From IMG/VR virus record IMGVR_UViG_3300044625_000988, positions 1-22,965 of that record: a DNA stretch of 22,965 nt. One strand, given 5' to 3'. Source of the stretch: a virus. Made by a program: the position numbers and the translations under genes. Under the pieces are notes generated by a model. It did no database searches and had not been told where the DNA came from. It saw nothing but the letters and a program-made list of their open reading frames with translations. Positions 1 to 8,793 of this stretch are shown here, piece by piece. Numbering within the stretch: the first letter of the stretch is position 1; every line of letters begins with the position of its first letter.

Positions 1-1
1 T

Positions 2-118
2 GTGTATGTATCTCCCGGCCCGCGTAGTGGAGAGCTGAAGTGGTCTATAGACGCATTTGGAATTTCGACAACAGACGTGCCATCTATAATGGAGGTAGTG
101 GTATATGGAACGAACTAA
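2..118 (+). CDS. 3' end of an upstream virion-operon gene (partial)
   Basis: The frame starting at base 2 is open from the window edge to a TAA at 116-118 and gives the last 38 residues of a protein. It begins VYVSPGPRSG and ends EVVVYGTN, with a plausible alternating hydrophobic/polar beta-strand pattern. It overlaps the next gene, whose ATG is at 105, by 14 bases, matching the overlap style of the whole operon. The ribosome-binding site of the next gene lies inside this reading frame. The peptide is too short to assign a family. By position it is probably another tail or baseplate component. Confidence 0.7.
   Translation: MYVSPGPRSGELKWSIDAFGISTTDVPSIMEVVVYGTN
91..95 (+). promoter_or_regulatory. 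Shine-Dalgarno site for the 840-aa gene
   Basis: GGAGG lies nine bases before the ATG at 105. It sits inside the coding sequence of the upstream partial gene and supports the ATG at 105 as the true start. Confidence 0.6.
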
Positions 119-2627
119 GCTACTATTCACGGATGGCCGGCCCCTACAAGCACGAGAGCTCATAGAGATGCAGGATCTCCTCCACCTGCATGTAGAGGAG
201 ATGAGCCGCAGTCTATACGATGTCTATTACCTAGCAGAGGTAGATATAATATGGGCGCCCCCCAGTCTAACAATACGAGGTGGTCTGATATATATAGAGG
301 AGGAGGGTTGGTATCGCATCAATCCAGCTCAGCTAACTATAACCGGTAACGCCAACGTTACACTCCGCATATACCGGATAGATTATGATGGGCGCAGTAC
401 CCTATTCCCTGAACCAATAGTAGGGCAGGACGGTTACCCATTCCTGCAGATATCGGGGGGCCAGATACTCATATACGATGGTAAGCGATTCAGTCGGGCC
501 CCGCGCAGTAAAGTAGCGTCACTCGAGGAGGCCATAGAGTTAGTAGACAAAGAGGTATACGGCAACTACATCCAGCGAGGCCTAGAGGTACTGGGCCTGC
601 GCTTCGATAATGCACTAGAGATAGACCTAACACAGAACCAACCTATTCAACGTCTGGCCGTCCAGCCCGGCCGGGCCTTCATAGATGGTAAGATAGTGGA
701 TCTATACGAGCCTGTCTATCTGCCCATGGTGGCTAGTGGTGAGATCGTCATAGATAAAAAGGGTGAGGTGAGAATAGGTACGGGGCCCCTCACGCTAGCA
801 CGTATACGCGATAGTGAATTAATAGCCAGCGATAATAGATGGGTAGAGCCCGGCCTACTGCGAGATCTACAGATTAAGTTGAACACACTACGAGAGGAGG
901 CTATAGATATAGCCTTAGAACGACTTAACTTCTACTCGGGGGCCCCGCGTATTCTAGAGAGCGGCTTTGTAGAATCCTTCCAGAATACACTGGGGACTGA
1001 CATCACAGCTCCTGGCTTTGATTGTGCTATGACAGGTTACATGACACTACCTACCTCGTATAACACGATCAGGCCCGATAACCTAACTATAAGCGGTAGT
1101 AGTAATGTAACCATAACGGAGTCTGGAGGGAGTCTACAGACGGCGTATCTGCGGCCTGCCCCTGGTCTCATAATTGATCAACGACGCGCTACAGGCAGTC
1201 TGGGACTAGCAGCCCAGACACGAGACGTGCGTATGACGCTCAACCCACCAGTAGTAGCACCCGATGCAAGGCGCATCGAGTACCAGGTAGGGCGTCTCAC
1301 TATAGCCACCGAGGCAGTGCAGGTCACAATCACTATACAGGGTCTGCTATCTCTAGAGAGTGGTATAGTATTACAGATAGACGGACGGACTCCCCAGGCT
1401 ACAGTAACCCGTGGCTCTATAGAAGACGGACGCTATAGGGCTGATGTCAGCGGCATACTAGTAGCAAATATAGCAGTCCCTTCTAGTAGCGCAGCACTAT
1501 CTATAACAGCAACAGGAAGTGGATGGACAATAGGGCAGTGTCTGGAGTTTGGTTCCACTGGAGCCCCTGCACCAGCTGTAGTACAGGTCAGGGAGGGTAT
1601 GGCACAGCTGTTTACTCTATCAACAGCCAATACTATAACGGGTATACGCGTATATCCTGCGGGGGCCATAAGCGCTTGGGTGAGTCTAGTAGCAGCACCC
1701 AATAATATACCAGAGGAGAGGGAGCTAGGACGGGTCCGCCTGCAGATAACGAGCGGTAGCCCTGATACACCAGTAGAGTTGACCTTCGACCCGCCCATCA
1801 ATCTAGTGGCAGGTAGTTACTGTGTGGTCATTAGTGCTACTAGCCCGGGCTCTATGTACATCAATACAAACGCACAACCTGCTATATCACGAAACCAAGA
1901 AGGGCCCGACATACCCGGCTACCTCCTGACACGCAGTGGTAGTAACTGGCAGCCACAGACCAATAGTGATCTAACATACCAGCTAATAGGAGGGAGTCTA
2001 GGTTCGACAGGCTATATAGATTTCACCTATAGCCCAGCGCCTGAGGCGGATACTCAGGTAGACCTAACACAGCTCAATAGCCTCTGGAGTTATAACCTAG
2101 GTCAGGGGGGCTCATTCTCTACCTTCTATAGGGAAGGGCAGGAGCTAGTGCCCTTACCCGAGCGAGCTACGGAGCTGCCAGATAATCTAGAGATGAGGCT
2201 AGTACTCTTTACTACAGGTACGACACCCATAGTCTACCTCAACAGGAGTATGCTGATTATAGGGCGGGCTCGTTCTAGAGCTACCTGGATCAGCATAGAT
2301 TATCCTACGCGTGATTACACTAACGTCAAGGTTATATACCGCGCCTTCCTACCGCAGGGTAGTCGTGTAGTAGCCAGTGCCAGCTCCAATGGGGGCCAGA
2401 CCTGGACTGAAATGCCTACTCCTACCTCTACACTGGTAGATGGTAATATACCCCTCATTGAGAATGAGACTACATTGTCCGGTCTCACTCCCACTGTATT
2501 AGTGCGTCAGGGTGATAATGATGTACCATTGGCTAGAAATCGCATACGCATTAGATTACAAATAATCGTAAGCGGCGCCATAACTAGATTACCCTATGTC
2601 TCGAGCCTGCAGTGTCTGACATATTAG
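105..2627 (+). CDS. DUF4815-like tail/baseplate protein with C-terminal beta-sandwich region
   Basis: This 840-residue protein is probably a tail fibre, baseplate or host-adhesion component. Residues 6-23 (LLFTDGRPLQARELIEMQ) match the 'F..G..LQ..E..E.Q' opening typical of DUF4815 phage proteins. Residues 152-162 (YGNYIQRGLEV) and 186-196 (VQPGRAFIDGK) match the later 'y.v.GL.v' and 'v.pG.AyvdG' elements of that family. From about residue 285 the protein is Ser/Thr/Gly-rich and beta-rich. Residues ~500-630 look like a separate beta-sandwich: AQLFTLSTANTITGIRVY, then PPINLVAGSYCVVI, a pattern seen in carbohydrate-binding-type modules. No signal peptide or membrane segment is visible. The ATG is preceded by GGAGG at 91-95. 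The 3' end overlaps the next gene by 16 bases. The family call comes from motif recognition only. Confidence 0.6.
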   Translation: MERTKLLFTDGRPLQARELIEMQDLLHLHVEEMSRSLYDVYYLAEVDIIWAPPSLTIRGGLIYIEEEGWYRINPAQLTITGNANVTLRIYRIDYDGRSTLFPEPIVGQDGYPFLQISGGQILIYDGKRFSRAPRSKVASLEEAIELVDKEVYGNYIQRGLEVLGLRFDNALEIDLTQNQPIQRLAVQPGRAFIDGKIVDLYEPVYLPMVASGEIVIDKKGEVRIGTGPLTLARIRDSELIASDNRWVEPGLLRDLQIKLNTLREEAIDIALERLNFYSGAPRILESGFVESFQNTLGTDITAPGFDCAMTGYMTLPTSYNTIRPDNLTISGSSNVTITESGGSLQTAYLRPAPGLIIDQRRATGSLGLAAQTRDVRMTLNPPVVAPDARRIEYQVGRLTIATEAVQVTITIQGLLSLESGIVLQIDGRTPQATVTRGSIEDGRYRADVSGILVANIAVPSSSAALSITATGSGWTIGQCLEFGSTGAPAPAVVQVREGMAQLFTLSTANTITGIRVYPAGAISAWVSLVAAPNNIPEERELGRVRLQITSGSPDTPVELTFDPPINLVAGSYCVVISATSPGSMYINTNAQPAISRNQEGPDIPGYLLTRSGSNWQPQTNSDLTYQLIGGSLGSTGYIDFTYSPAPEADTQVDLTQLNSLWSYNLGQGGSFSTFYREGQELVPLPERATELPDNLEMRLVLFTTGTTPIVYLNRSMLIIGRARSRATWISIDYPTRDYTNVKVIYRAFLPQGSRVVASASSNGGQTWTEMPTPTSTLVDGNIPLIENETTLSGLTPTVLVRQGDNDVPLARNRIRIRLQIIVSGAITRLPYVSSLQCLTY

Positions 2628-2947
2628 AGAGTATAGTAGCGCGTATACCAGTTAATCACGCTGTGCCCCTCATCATAGGGTCACTATATCGTCGTACTGT
2701 ATCACAGCTGGCAGCGCGGGGCTACGATAATAGACTGGCCCTATTATTACAAGGCCTCTCTATAGCTGACTTTACAGATGAGGAGCTCGATTACCTAACA
2801 ACGCTACCACTAGGCCTCCTAACGGCAGGTATGACTAGTACGTATAGAGAGCTGTATTACCGCGGGCAGTATATTTATATACCCTCTTATCTATCTGACC
2901 ACACCATAGCCCAATTTCTAGTAATAGCGGAGAGCCTGCGTGAGTAA
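2612..2947 (+). CDS. Small virion-operon protein, unknown function (111 aa)
   Basis: I do not recognise this 111-residue protein. It starts at a GTG (2612) inside the end of the preceding gene, overlapping it by 16 bases, and ends at a TAA that overlaps the next GTG start by 8 bases. This nesting implies translational coupling. It looks mostly helical in the first two thirds (HAVPLIIGSLYRRTVSQLAA, then an acidic DEELDYL stretch), with a Tyr-rich segment (YRELYYRGQYIYIPSYL) near residues 80-94. No membrane span or catalytic motif is evident. Its place between two tail/baseplate-type genes suggests an assembly factor or small structural subunit, by context only. Confidence 0.7.
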   Translation: MSDILESIVARIPVNHAVPLIIGSLYRRTVSQLAARGYDNRLALLLQGLSIADFTDEELDYLTTLPLGLLTAGMTSTYRELYYRGQYIYIPSYLSDHTIAQFLVIAESLRE

Positions 2948-4520
2948 TACCTTATCTTTAACTAGTACTATACCATTGGGTCATCCCGTTAGAATAGCGT
3001 ATTTTGATTTATTAGGTCAAGATGACTTTAATGCGCCACTACCGGTTAATGATGTTATTTCTAAATTAAGAGAGGTACCTAGTGGCTTTAGTTCTCCTTA
3101 TATAGAGCTCCTAGCTCAATTATTAGTAACAGCAAATGGTCCCTTAGAAAACAAAGTAGTAAACGAAGTAAAAGCAACAATTGCAATATCTGGTAATAAT
3201 CCTAATGTTCCAGCTATGCAAGTGGTGATAGACGATAGTACTTCTAGAGTAGAACCTGCTCCGCCTGCCTTAACAACTGGCACTAAGCTGGGGTTAGATG
3301 ATGTAGTACCAGGTAGGGAGTATAACGTTAACTTCTATCTTAATCCTCCTCCCTACGATAGCGATATAAATCTTCTTGTAGAACTATTAGATAATGACCT
3401 ATTAAATGATGAAGCCAAAAGAGAGGCTATAAAGTACCTCAAAGATACAATTCCTACATTGCCTATTAGTGCGGACCTTACCCAGGAAGGAAAAGACAAG
3501 GCCAGTGCGTATATAGCAGGACTTGCCACTCCGCGTAGTACAGGCATACCTGCAGGTGATGAAGTAGATCTTTCTAAGGGGGATGCCAGCAAATTAACAA
3601 CTAAACAGGAGCCGACTATAACGTATCCACCTGCGGCAGACTGGGGTATGAGGGTTACACAAGTAGACACTAATAAGAGTTATTTCTTTAGTCTATTGCC
3701 GGCTATGGACTCAGTTATACCTATGACAGCGAGTAAGGATGTACCCAACGCACTGCCGGGATTACACATACGAGTTAAGGCTAATATCGCTAAGTTGAGG
3801 GTACCAGGCAGCACACCTATCTACCAGCACATGGGGATAGATAGTGTGATGATAACTGTAGTAGGGATGTTCACTGGAGTGGATGGCGATAAACCGAGCC
3901 CGGCTACCTATCTATCTCATGCTACTGGTAAGGATAAGGTCGGGACTCTTATGGCTAAGCTAGATACTTATGGCGCTATGCAGAGTTTTTACGAGCACGC
4001 ATACCTAAGCGGAGCTGATCTAGACGTAGAGATTAACATGGCACGCTACCAGGCCTTCGACGTAAAGGAGGGGGTAATACGCTCAGCTAAGACAGGTAAT
4101 CCCCGCTTCCGTGGGCACTTATCACTACTTGAGGTAGCACATGCGCGTAGTGATAGAACATACTATACTCTACAGTTCGAGACGCGCTCTCTAACGGAGG
4201 ATAAGTGTGAGATAACTAAGATAGAACACATACCAGCTAGTCTCAAAGAGGCTATAACCCAGTCTACATCAGAAGAGCTGTCCACTGAGGTGGACGGCGC
4301 CCTGAATATGGCTGAGGATATTGAGATGGCTAAGCAGGGAAAAGATGGCAAAAAACTAACTGTATGGGAGAGTGGGAGACCTGACCCCACCGATCAGCGC
4401 CGTTGCGTATATGAGGTATGTAATAAGGATGGGACATGCAGATATTACGTCCTATATGTAGGACGATTATTTGAAGTAGTTGATACAGAAGTAATAGAGG
4501 AACTTAAGAATGATAGATAG
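2940..4520 (+). CDS. Baseplate/tail-tube-initiator-like protein (526 aa)
   Basis: The 526-residue product starts at GTG 2940, eight bases before the previous gene ends, with a GGAGAG-type ribosome-binding site upstream. The part after about residue 233 is the more recognisable. A stretch near residues 275-310 (LRVPGSTPIYQHMGIDS, then VMITVVGMFTG) resembles the 'G....q..G....i.i.G.f.G' pattern of phage baseplate proteins that cap the tail tube. It is followed by KLDTYGAMQSFYEHAYLSG, also typical of that group. The last ~50 residues have a small Cys-containing hairpin (RRCVYEVCNKDGTCRYYVLYVG). The first ~220 residues are encoded by much more AT-rich DNA than the rest, and that portion is not recognisable. 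The assignment is an inference from pattern and neighbours. Confidence 0.45.
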   Translation: MSNTLSLTSTIPLGHPVRIAYFDLLGQDDFNAPLPVNDVISKLREVPSGFSSPYIELLAQLLVTANGPLENKVVNEVKATIAISGNNPNVPAMQVVIDDSTSRVEPAPPALTTGTKLGLDDVVPGREYNVNFYLNPPPYDSDINLLVELLDNDLLNDEAKREAIKYLKDTIPTLPISADLTQEGKDKASAYIAGLATPRSTGIPAGDEVDLSKGDASKLTTKQEPTITYPPAADWGMRVTQVDTNKSYFFSLLPAMDSVIPMTASKDVPNALPGLHIRVKANIAKLRVPGSTPIYQHMGIDSVMITVVGMFTGVDGDKPSPATYLSHATGKDKVGTLMAKLDTYGAMQSFYEHAYLSGADLDVEINMARYQAFDVKEGVIRSAKTGNPRFRGHLSLLEVAHARSDRTYYTLQFETRSLTEDKCEITKIEHIPASLKEAITQSTSEELSTEVDGALNMAEDIEMAKQGKDGKKLTVWESGRPDPTDQRRCVYEVCNKDGTCRYYVLYVGRLFEVVDTEVIEELKNDR

Positions 4521-6447
4521 TGAAGCAAGTATTGAGACTACAGTGCAGGCCGTTACTATAGTCACAGGCTCTATACCTACGACTATTGCCATTGTAGGAG
4601 GAGTAGTAACAGCAGCATCCGCCGCAGGTGGCAGGGCTGCTGCGGGCGATGTCATTAATACAGTTGATAATAGAGATAGCAGGCAATACACGCCTGTTGA
4701 GGTAGCCATGGACGCAGTAACTATACTGGCTCCTACTAAAATAGAAACTGCAGCGCTTGGCAAAGTAGTTGGTGTTGGTACTAAGGTTGCATCTACCTCA
4801 GCACGACTCGCGGGTAAGGTTGTATTAAAGACTGGTATATTAAATACTGGGCCAGGTGCTAAGATAACTGGTAGCCTGGCTCGGTCTACTCAAGGCGTTC
4901 GTAGCGCCATTCTCTCTACTGCTAATAAGGCTAAGAGTAGCGCAGTAAACTTCACACAGCGCACCACTTCCGGTATACTACAACCTCCCTCAAATTATAT
5001 TAGTAGTAGTAACGTCGCGGCTAGGTTCACTAGGTTTATAACTCCTGGTCTAGGTAATGTAGCTAGCGCTTCTCCTAATAATGTTGTTAATAATGCAAAC
5101 GCCTTAACAAGAAGGAATATTCCTAATATAGATAAGGTAAGTCAAGAAAGTGGCGACATAGCCATCCAAATGCGTAATGAGAATGTATCTATAGATGATG
5201 CGTCTAGATGGGTAGCTGATAATTACCCAAGTGCTGATGTTGAAGAAGTACTCCGTGCTAGACAAATTATACGTAATAATATTGATTTTCCAGTAGAAGA
5301 TGATCCTGCTTCGTTAACCACTACTCTGTACAAAGAAGGTTATAGACCACAGGACATGAACCCGGCCGAATTAGTTAATTATATTAAGAATGTTAGGCCC
5401 GGCGTATCTGATAGCGTTGCGACTAGTTTAAGGTATCAGGTACTCAGTGAATATAATGAGAAGTATCCCAGAGCTATAACTGATGAGGGTGTATACAATG
5501 ACATTATAAAAATTGCTAATACTCTACGCCCAGGCACCACTGAGACCCAGAAGCTCAAGGCTCTTGAAGGTATCTCTGATAAAAAGAGAGCTCTTAGAAT
5601 ACTTAACGAGATACTAGATCAAAGATTAATTAGTAATATAAGAATTACTTCAGTAAAACCTCCAGAAGAGGTACCTCCTCTTCCACTTAATCCTGACGGT
5701 ACCCCAATTACTTCAACCCCTATTGTAGACTCTATTGATAATGAATCTATTATTACTATAGACTATACATTCGATACTATTGATTTTATAGCACCTATAC
5801 CTACGAATACATTAACCGCGCCAGCTATACCAGTAGGATCACCCCACAATACATTACAAACTAATACAGATGCTGGTAACACACCTGTATCTACGCCGGC
5901 CTCTCCAGCTAATAAGGTTATTTCTATTACGGGAGGGGGCGTCATATCAGAAGAAGCAGTTGCTAACCAGCTTACTGCAGAGATAGGAAACTACTCGATA
6001 ACGGATTCAGTACTTAGAAAGACAATAAGGGTCAATCTAGAGAATAAACAGGCAATAATTGAAGATAGTCAGATAGAAAGCATATTAAATCTAGTCAAGC
6101 AAAAGATTAATCCCGGGTCTCCAGTAGTAACTAGAGTAGCTAATACAGATGATATACAGGATATGCAACTACCTGATGAGCTGGGTACGCCTACTAATCA
6201 AGTGGTAGGGCAGGCCCCAGATACTACAACTGGTCGGGCTACTATTAACGATTCTATTCCGTCTGTACAAATAATACAAATAGCAAAGAATCAGGCACAA
6301 GCAATATTAAATGCTAATCCCGACATAGATCCTGATACGCTATCTAATAATCAGATACTCGCTCTTGTTGACGTAGCCTTTGCGATAGATTTTAACAAAG
6401 ATCCATTTGCTGCTGCTGTACGTAATTATATAAAAATTCTGAAATAA
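4510..6447 (+). CDS. 645-aa virion-operon protein with hydrophobic N-terminus, unknown function
   Basis: I do not recognise this protein. The ATG at 4510 follows AGAGG at 4496-4500 and overlaps the previous gene by 11 bases. Residues ~9-41 are hydrophobic and small-residue rich (TIAIVGGVVTAASAAGG) and could insert in a membrane. Residues ~75-160 are basic and Ala/Gly/Ser/Thr-rich. Residues ~385-480 form a Pro/Thr/Ser/Asn linker (PPEEVPPLPLNPDGTP and onwards). The C-terminus is helical and polar. The layout resembles ejected internal virion proteins or penetration proteins more than a rigid structural subunit, but that is speculation. The DNA from about 5040 to 6440 is noticeably AT-rich compared with the terminase and giant-protein genes. 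Confidence 0.65.
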   Translation: MIDSEASIETTVQAVTIVTGSIPTTIAIVGGVVTAASAAGGRAAAGDVINTVDNRDSRQYTPVEVAMDAVTILAPTKIETAALGKVVGVGTKVASTSARLAGKVVLKTGILNTGPGAKITGSLARSTQGVRSAILSTANKAKSSAVNFTQRTTSGILQPPSNYISSSNVAARFTRFITPGLGNVASASPNNVVNNANALTRRNIPNIDKVSQESGDIAIQMRNENVSIDDASRWVADNYPSADVEEVLRARQIIRNNIDFPVEDDPASLTTTLYKEGYRPQDMNPAELVNYIKNVRPGVSDSVATSLRYQVLSEYNEKYPRAITDEGVYNDIIKIANTLRPGTTETQKLKALEGISDKKRALRILNEILDQRLISNIRITSVKPPEEVPPLPLNPDGTPITSTPIVDSIDNESIITIDYTFDTIDFIAPIPTNTLTAPAIPVGSPHNTLQTNTDAGNTPVSTPASPANKVISITGGGVISEEAVANQLTAEIGNYSITDSVLRKTIRVNLENKQAIIEDSQIESILNLVKQKINPGSPVVTRVANTDDIQDMQLPDELGTPTNQVVGQAPDTTTGRATINDSIPSVQIIQIAKNQAQAILNANPDIDPDTLSNNQILALVDVAFAIDFNKDPFAAAVRNYIKILK

Positions 6448-6454
6448 GGGAGGG
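6448..6454 (+). promoter_or_regulatory. Shine-Dalgarno site for the 382-aa gene
   Basis: GGGAGGG begins one base after the stop of the 645-aa gene and ends four bases before the ATG at 6459. It fixes that start. Confidence 0.6.
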
Positions 6455-6458
6455 TCTA

Positions 6459-7607
6459 ATGAGATTACTGATATACATAGGTCAGTCTGTAACTATGAGA
6501 TATCTAGTAGGTAAGGTAGAGTCTCAGGTGACGGGTACGCTATCTATTACTGATAAGATAGTGACAGTGGGGCCCGCCCGTTCTAACCTACGAGATGTAC
6601 TGACTATAATACAAGGCAATAATACTATCTATACTAGGCCAGATGGCACGCCGACCTATAACGCCCCGGTGGCGCAGACACTAACGCGTCCGTTTAGCTG
6701 GGCTGCTGACGCAGAGGCGGCTGTGATAGAGTACCTAGAACAGGGTATAGCGCCAGAGGTACAGCTCATACGCCGTACTGCGCTAGTCACATACATAGAT
6801 ATTATCGTAGTAGAGGCAGTCAGATTAATTGATAATGACCTCATATTAGAAACAGCAGTAGGAGACGTAAGAATTGCAGTCAATGAAATACTTCAGATTA
6901 CTACTGGAGTTCCATCTCGATGGAGTGATAGTATAATAGACCTGGAGGTATGGTTAGAATCTCTAGGCTCGGGACGCTTCTACATAGATAGAATAGGAGA
7001 CGCCACAACGATAGAAGCAGATAAAGTCTATACTAGTCGGGGCCGTCAGATAGTAGGTAGACTAGGGGATATAATTGTAACGATGCCAATAGAGACAGTA
7101 GAGAGTGTGAGACAAAGCAATAAGACGTGGTTTAATACCCGGCCGCCGCGAGGGCCTATAGTTCCTGACCTAGGTCTACTCCGCGCTGCTACTAGGTTTA
7201 TACGAAACTACACAATAAATGAGACTATAGGAGCAGAGTTATACGATGCGTATCTAATAGATAGTACTCGTATAAGCAGCCGCGCCATGTATTTGCAGAA
7301 CGGTTGCATAATATTAGCAAATGGTCCAGAGAGCTGGTGGGTCAGTGTAAGAGATGTAAGGTTACTGACGGCTACTATGTTCTCTGGTCTATCAGTTAAT
7401 ACACTTATACAGCCGGGCAGGTCTACTCCACAGGCCCGTACTGTGCCTATACAATCATCGATAGGCGTAATATATAGGGAAGGTGACTATAAGCCCATAT
7501 TCTTCTTATCTATAAGAGAATGGAGTAATATATTCATTCTTGCTACATACGAGAATGATAATTACCTAGTAGCTAAAGAGGAGATTGGCCGAATTGAGTA
7601 CTATTAA
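6459..7607 (+). CDS. 382-aa virion-operon protein, unknown function
   Basis: I do not recognise this 382-residue protein. It has a strong ribosome-binding site and an ATG start eleven bases after the preceding stop. The sequence is beta-rich throughout, with repeated short Ile/Val runs (VTYIDIIVVEAV, DIIVTMPIETV) and no membrane span, Cys cluster or catalytic motif I can name. Two similar strand-turn segments (DLILETAVGDVRIAVNEIL near residue 125 and QIVGRLGDIIVTMPIETV near residue 200) may mark an internal structural repeat. Its position between tail/baseplate-type genes suggests a structural role. Its 3' end overlaps the next gene's start. Confidence 0.65.
   Translation: MRLLIYIGQSVTMRYLVGKVESQVTGTLSITDKIVTVGPARSNLRDVLTIIQGNNTIYTRPDGTPTYNAPVAQTLTRPFSWAADAEAAVIEYLEQGIAPEVQLIRRTALVTYIDIIVVEAVRLIDNDLILETAVGDVRIAVNEILQITTGVPSRWSDSIIDLEVWLESLGSGRFYIDRIGDATTIEADKVYTSRGRQIVGRLGDIIVTMPIETVESVRQSNKTWFNTRPPRGPIVPDLGLLRAATRFIRNYTINETIGAELYDAYLIDSTRISSRAMYLQNGCIILANGPESWWVSVRDVRLLTATMFSGLSVNTLIQPGRSTPQARTVPIQSSIGVIYREGDYKPIFFLSIREWSNIFILATYENDNYLVAKEEIGRIEYY
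7578..7583 (+). promoter_or_regulatory. Shine-Dalgarno site deciding the start of the next gene
   Basis: GAGGAG lies one base before a TTG at 7585 and ten bases before a second in-frame TTG at 7594. Only the second has workable spacing, so 7594 is the more likely start. Confidence 0.45.
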
Positions 7608-8430
7608 ACCATGGCAAGAACTAGTAGCAGAACAGCGGCGGCTCAACCCCGCGCGGCCTTATCAGCCGCAGGCAGGTCTATTTGAGTATAAGGGCCTAGA
7701 TGCACTAGTCGAAGAGGTAGAGAGTTACACATGGGTAGGAATTCAGTGGCTGGGCGGCGATTTATGGGGCCGCCGCGGCTGGCAGGAGATAGCCGTATTT
7801 GTAAGAATAGATGGCCAGAGCTGGCCCAATAGGCGATATATCTACTTACCAGTAGATTTAGTACAGCATCTCCTGCCATATATACCAATGGTAGATGATG
7901 GTTATACACTACGTTATCCCTCAGCGGATGATCTGGTACCTATATTCAATGGTAAGGTGGTGTTGTTAAGTAGTCAGGGTATACACCCCCTATTACCCGG
8001 CTGGGTATGGACTGGGCGAGTGATATGGCCTTACTATGAATATCAGCACGTATCAGGTGATATAGCCCCGCCTGATACTCTCCAGTGGAGTAAGTTAAGA
8101 CCTACTAATCTACTAGATCCCCTTGGTCCACCAAGCGTAGAGCAGATGACGCGTACACTACCTAATCTAGTAGGTGAGTTACCCACTAGATTAGAGAAAC
8201 CCTGGATAGGAACGTATACGGGCTGGTCCACTATTAATTATGGTGAGGAGACGACGCTATATCAATATAGAGCCCAGACTCAGGAATTATTCCTACTAGA
8301 TAGCCCCCCATTATTAGATAGTATTTTATACAAACAGCAGTGGTTAATTGATAGGGTGCGCCTCAGTCATAGAATTGTACAGGGCGTAGTTATACAGCAG
8401 ACAGTAACAGCAATATTGAGATTATGGTAA
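7594..8430 (+). CDS. ~278-aa virion-operon protein, unknown function
   Basis: I do not recognise the family. The frame opens with TTG codons at 7585 and 7594. I choose 7594 because the GAGGAG at 7578-7583 abuts the first TTG but is ten bases from the second, giving an N-terminus of MSTIKPWQELVAEQ. The protein is rich in Trp and Tyr (SYTWVGIQWLGGDLWGRRGW; PGWVWTGRVIWPYYEY), as in beta-sandwich or carbohydrate-facing virion proteins. No membrane segment or catalytic signature is seen. It overlaps the previous gene, and its TAA lies inside the start of the next gene (ATGGTAA), so translation is probably coupled on both sides. Confidence 0.65.
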   Translation: MSTIKPWQELVAEQRRLNPARPYQPQAGLFEYKGLDALVEEVESYTWVGIQWLGGDLWGRRGWQEIAVFVRIDGQSWPNRRYIYLPVDLVQHLLPYIPMVDDGYTLRYPSADDLVPIFNGKVVLLSSQGIHPLLPGWVWTGRVIWPYYEYQHVSGDIAPPDTLQWSKLRPTNLLDPLGPPSVEQMTRTLPNLVGELPTRLEKPWIGTYTGWSTINYGEETTLYQYRAQTQELFLLDSPPLLDSILYKQQWLIDRVRLSHRIVQGVVIQQTVTAILRLW

Positions 8431-8792
8431 CTAAGCTAGATCTAGTTAAGGATAGAGCTATTATACGGGGGGCCCTCTGGGATCTACTGACTATACTACG
8501 TCAGGGAGATCTAACAGCAATGCAGTGCCGGGGTCAGATACGAGATGAGGAGGATGGTGAGTTATTCGCTAACTTTGAGTTTGAGCCTCTGATTACAGTA
8601 GATAGAGATGGAGTGATCTACACACGTATTAAACCCTATCTAGGTGCCACACGTACTAGGCAGATACCTACTACAGCACCGCGTCAGACGTGGTTCTATG
8701 ATATAGAGCTATATGACCCCCTCGATGATGATATAGTGTATAGAATCATCGACGGCGCTGTAGAAAGCCGTCTTAACATAACACTACCTTAA
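8424..8792 (+). CDS. Ig-like baseplate/tail-fibre protein (122 aa)
   Basis: This 122-residue protein fits a common small phage structural family with an Ig-like fold, often found as the N-terminal part of baseplate or fibre proteins. The strands match in order: MQCRGQIRDEEDGELFANFEF (in the place of 'qir....g.....f'), then DGVIYTRIKPYLGATRTRQI ('g.i.l.l....T..l'), then TWFYDIELYDP ('..yDiel.d') and VYRIIDGAVESRLNIT ('v..l..G.v.v...vT'). It starts at an ATG overlapping the previous gene by seven bases and lacks a strong ribosome-binding site, so coupled translation is likely. The stop is one base before the next ATG. It is shorter than many relatives, consistent with a single domain. Confidence 0.55.
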   Translation: MVTKLDLVKDRAIIRGALWDLLTILRQGDLTAMQCRGQIRDEEDGELFANFEFEPLITVDRDGVIYTRIKPYLGATRTRQIPTTAPRQTWFYDIELYDPLDDDIVYRIIDGAVESRLNITLP

Positions 8793-8793
8793 C

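Noticed and set aside
1296-1305. CTCACTATAG, identical to the core of the T7 RNA polymerase promoter
   Set aside because: Only ten bases match, the upstream part of the promoter is missing, and it lies inside a coding sequence in a genome rich in TATAG words.
1433-1801. Minus-strand 122-codon frame inside the 840-aa gene, and similar antisense frames inside the 526-aa, 281-aa and giant genes
   Set aside because: They are antisense shadows of well-supported plus-strand genes, with no ribosome-binding sites and no family patterns.
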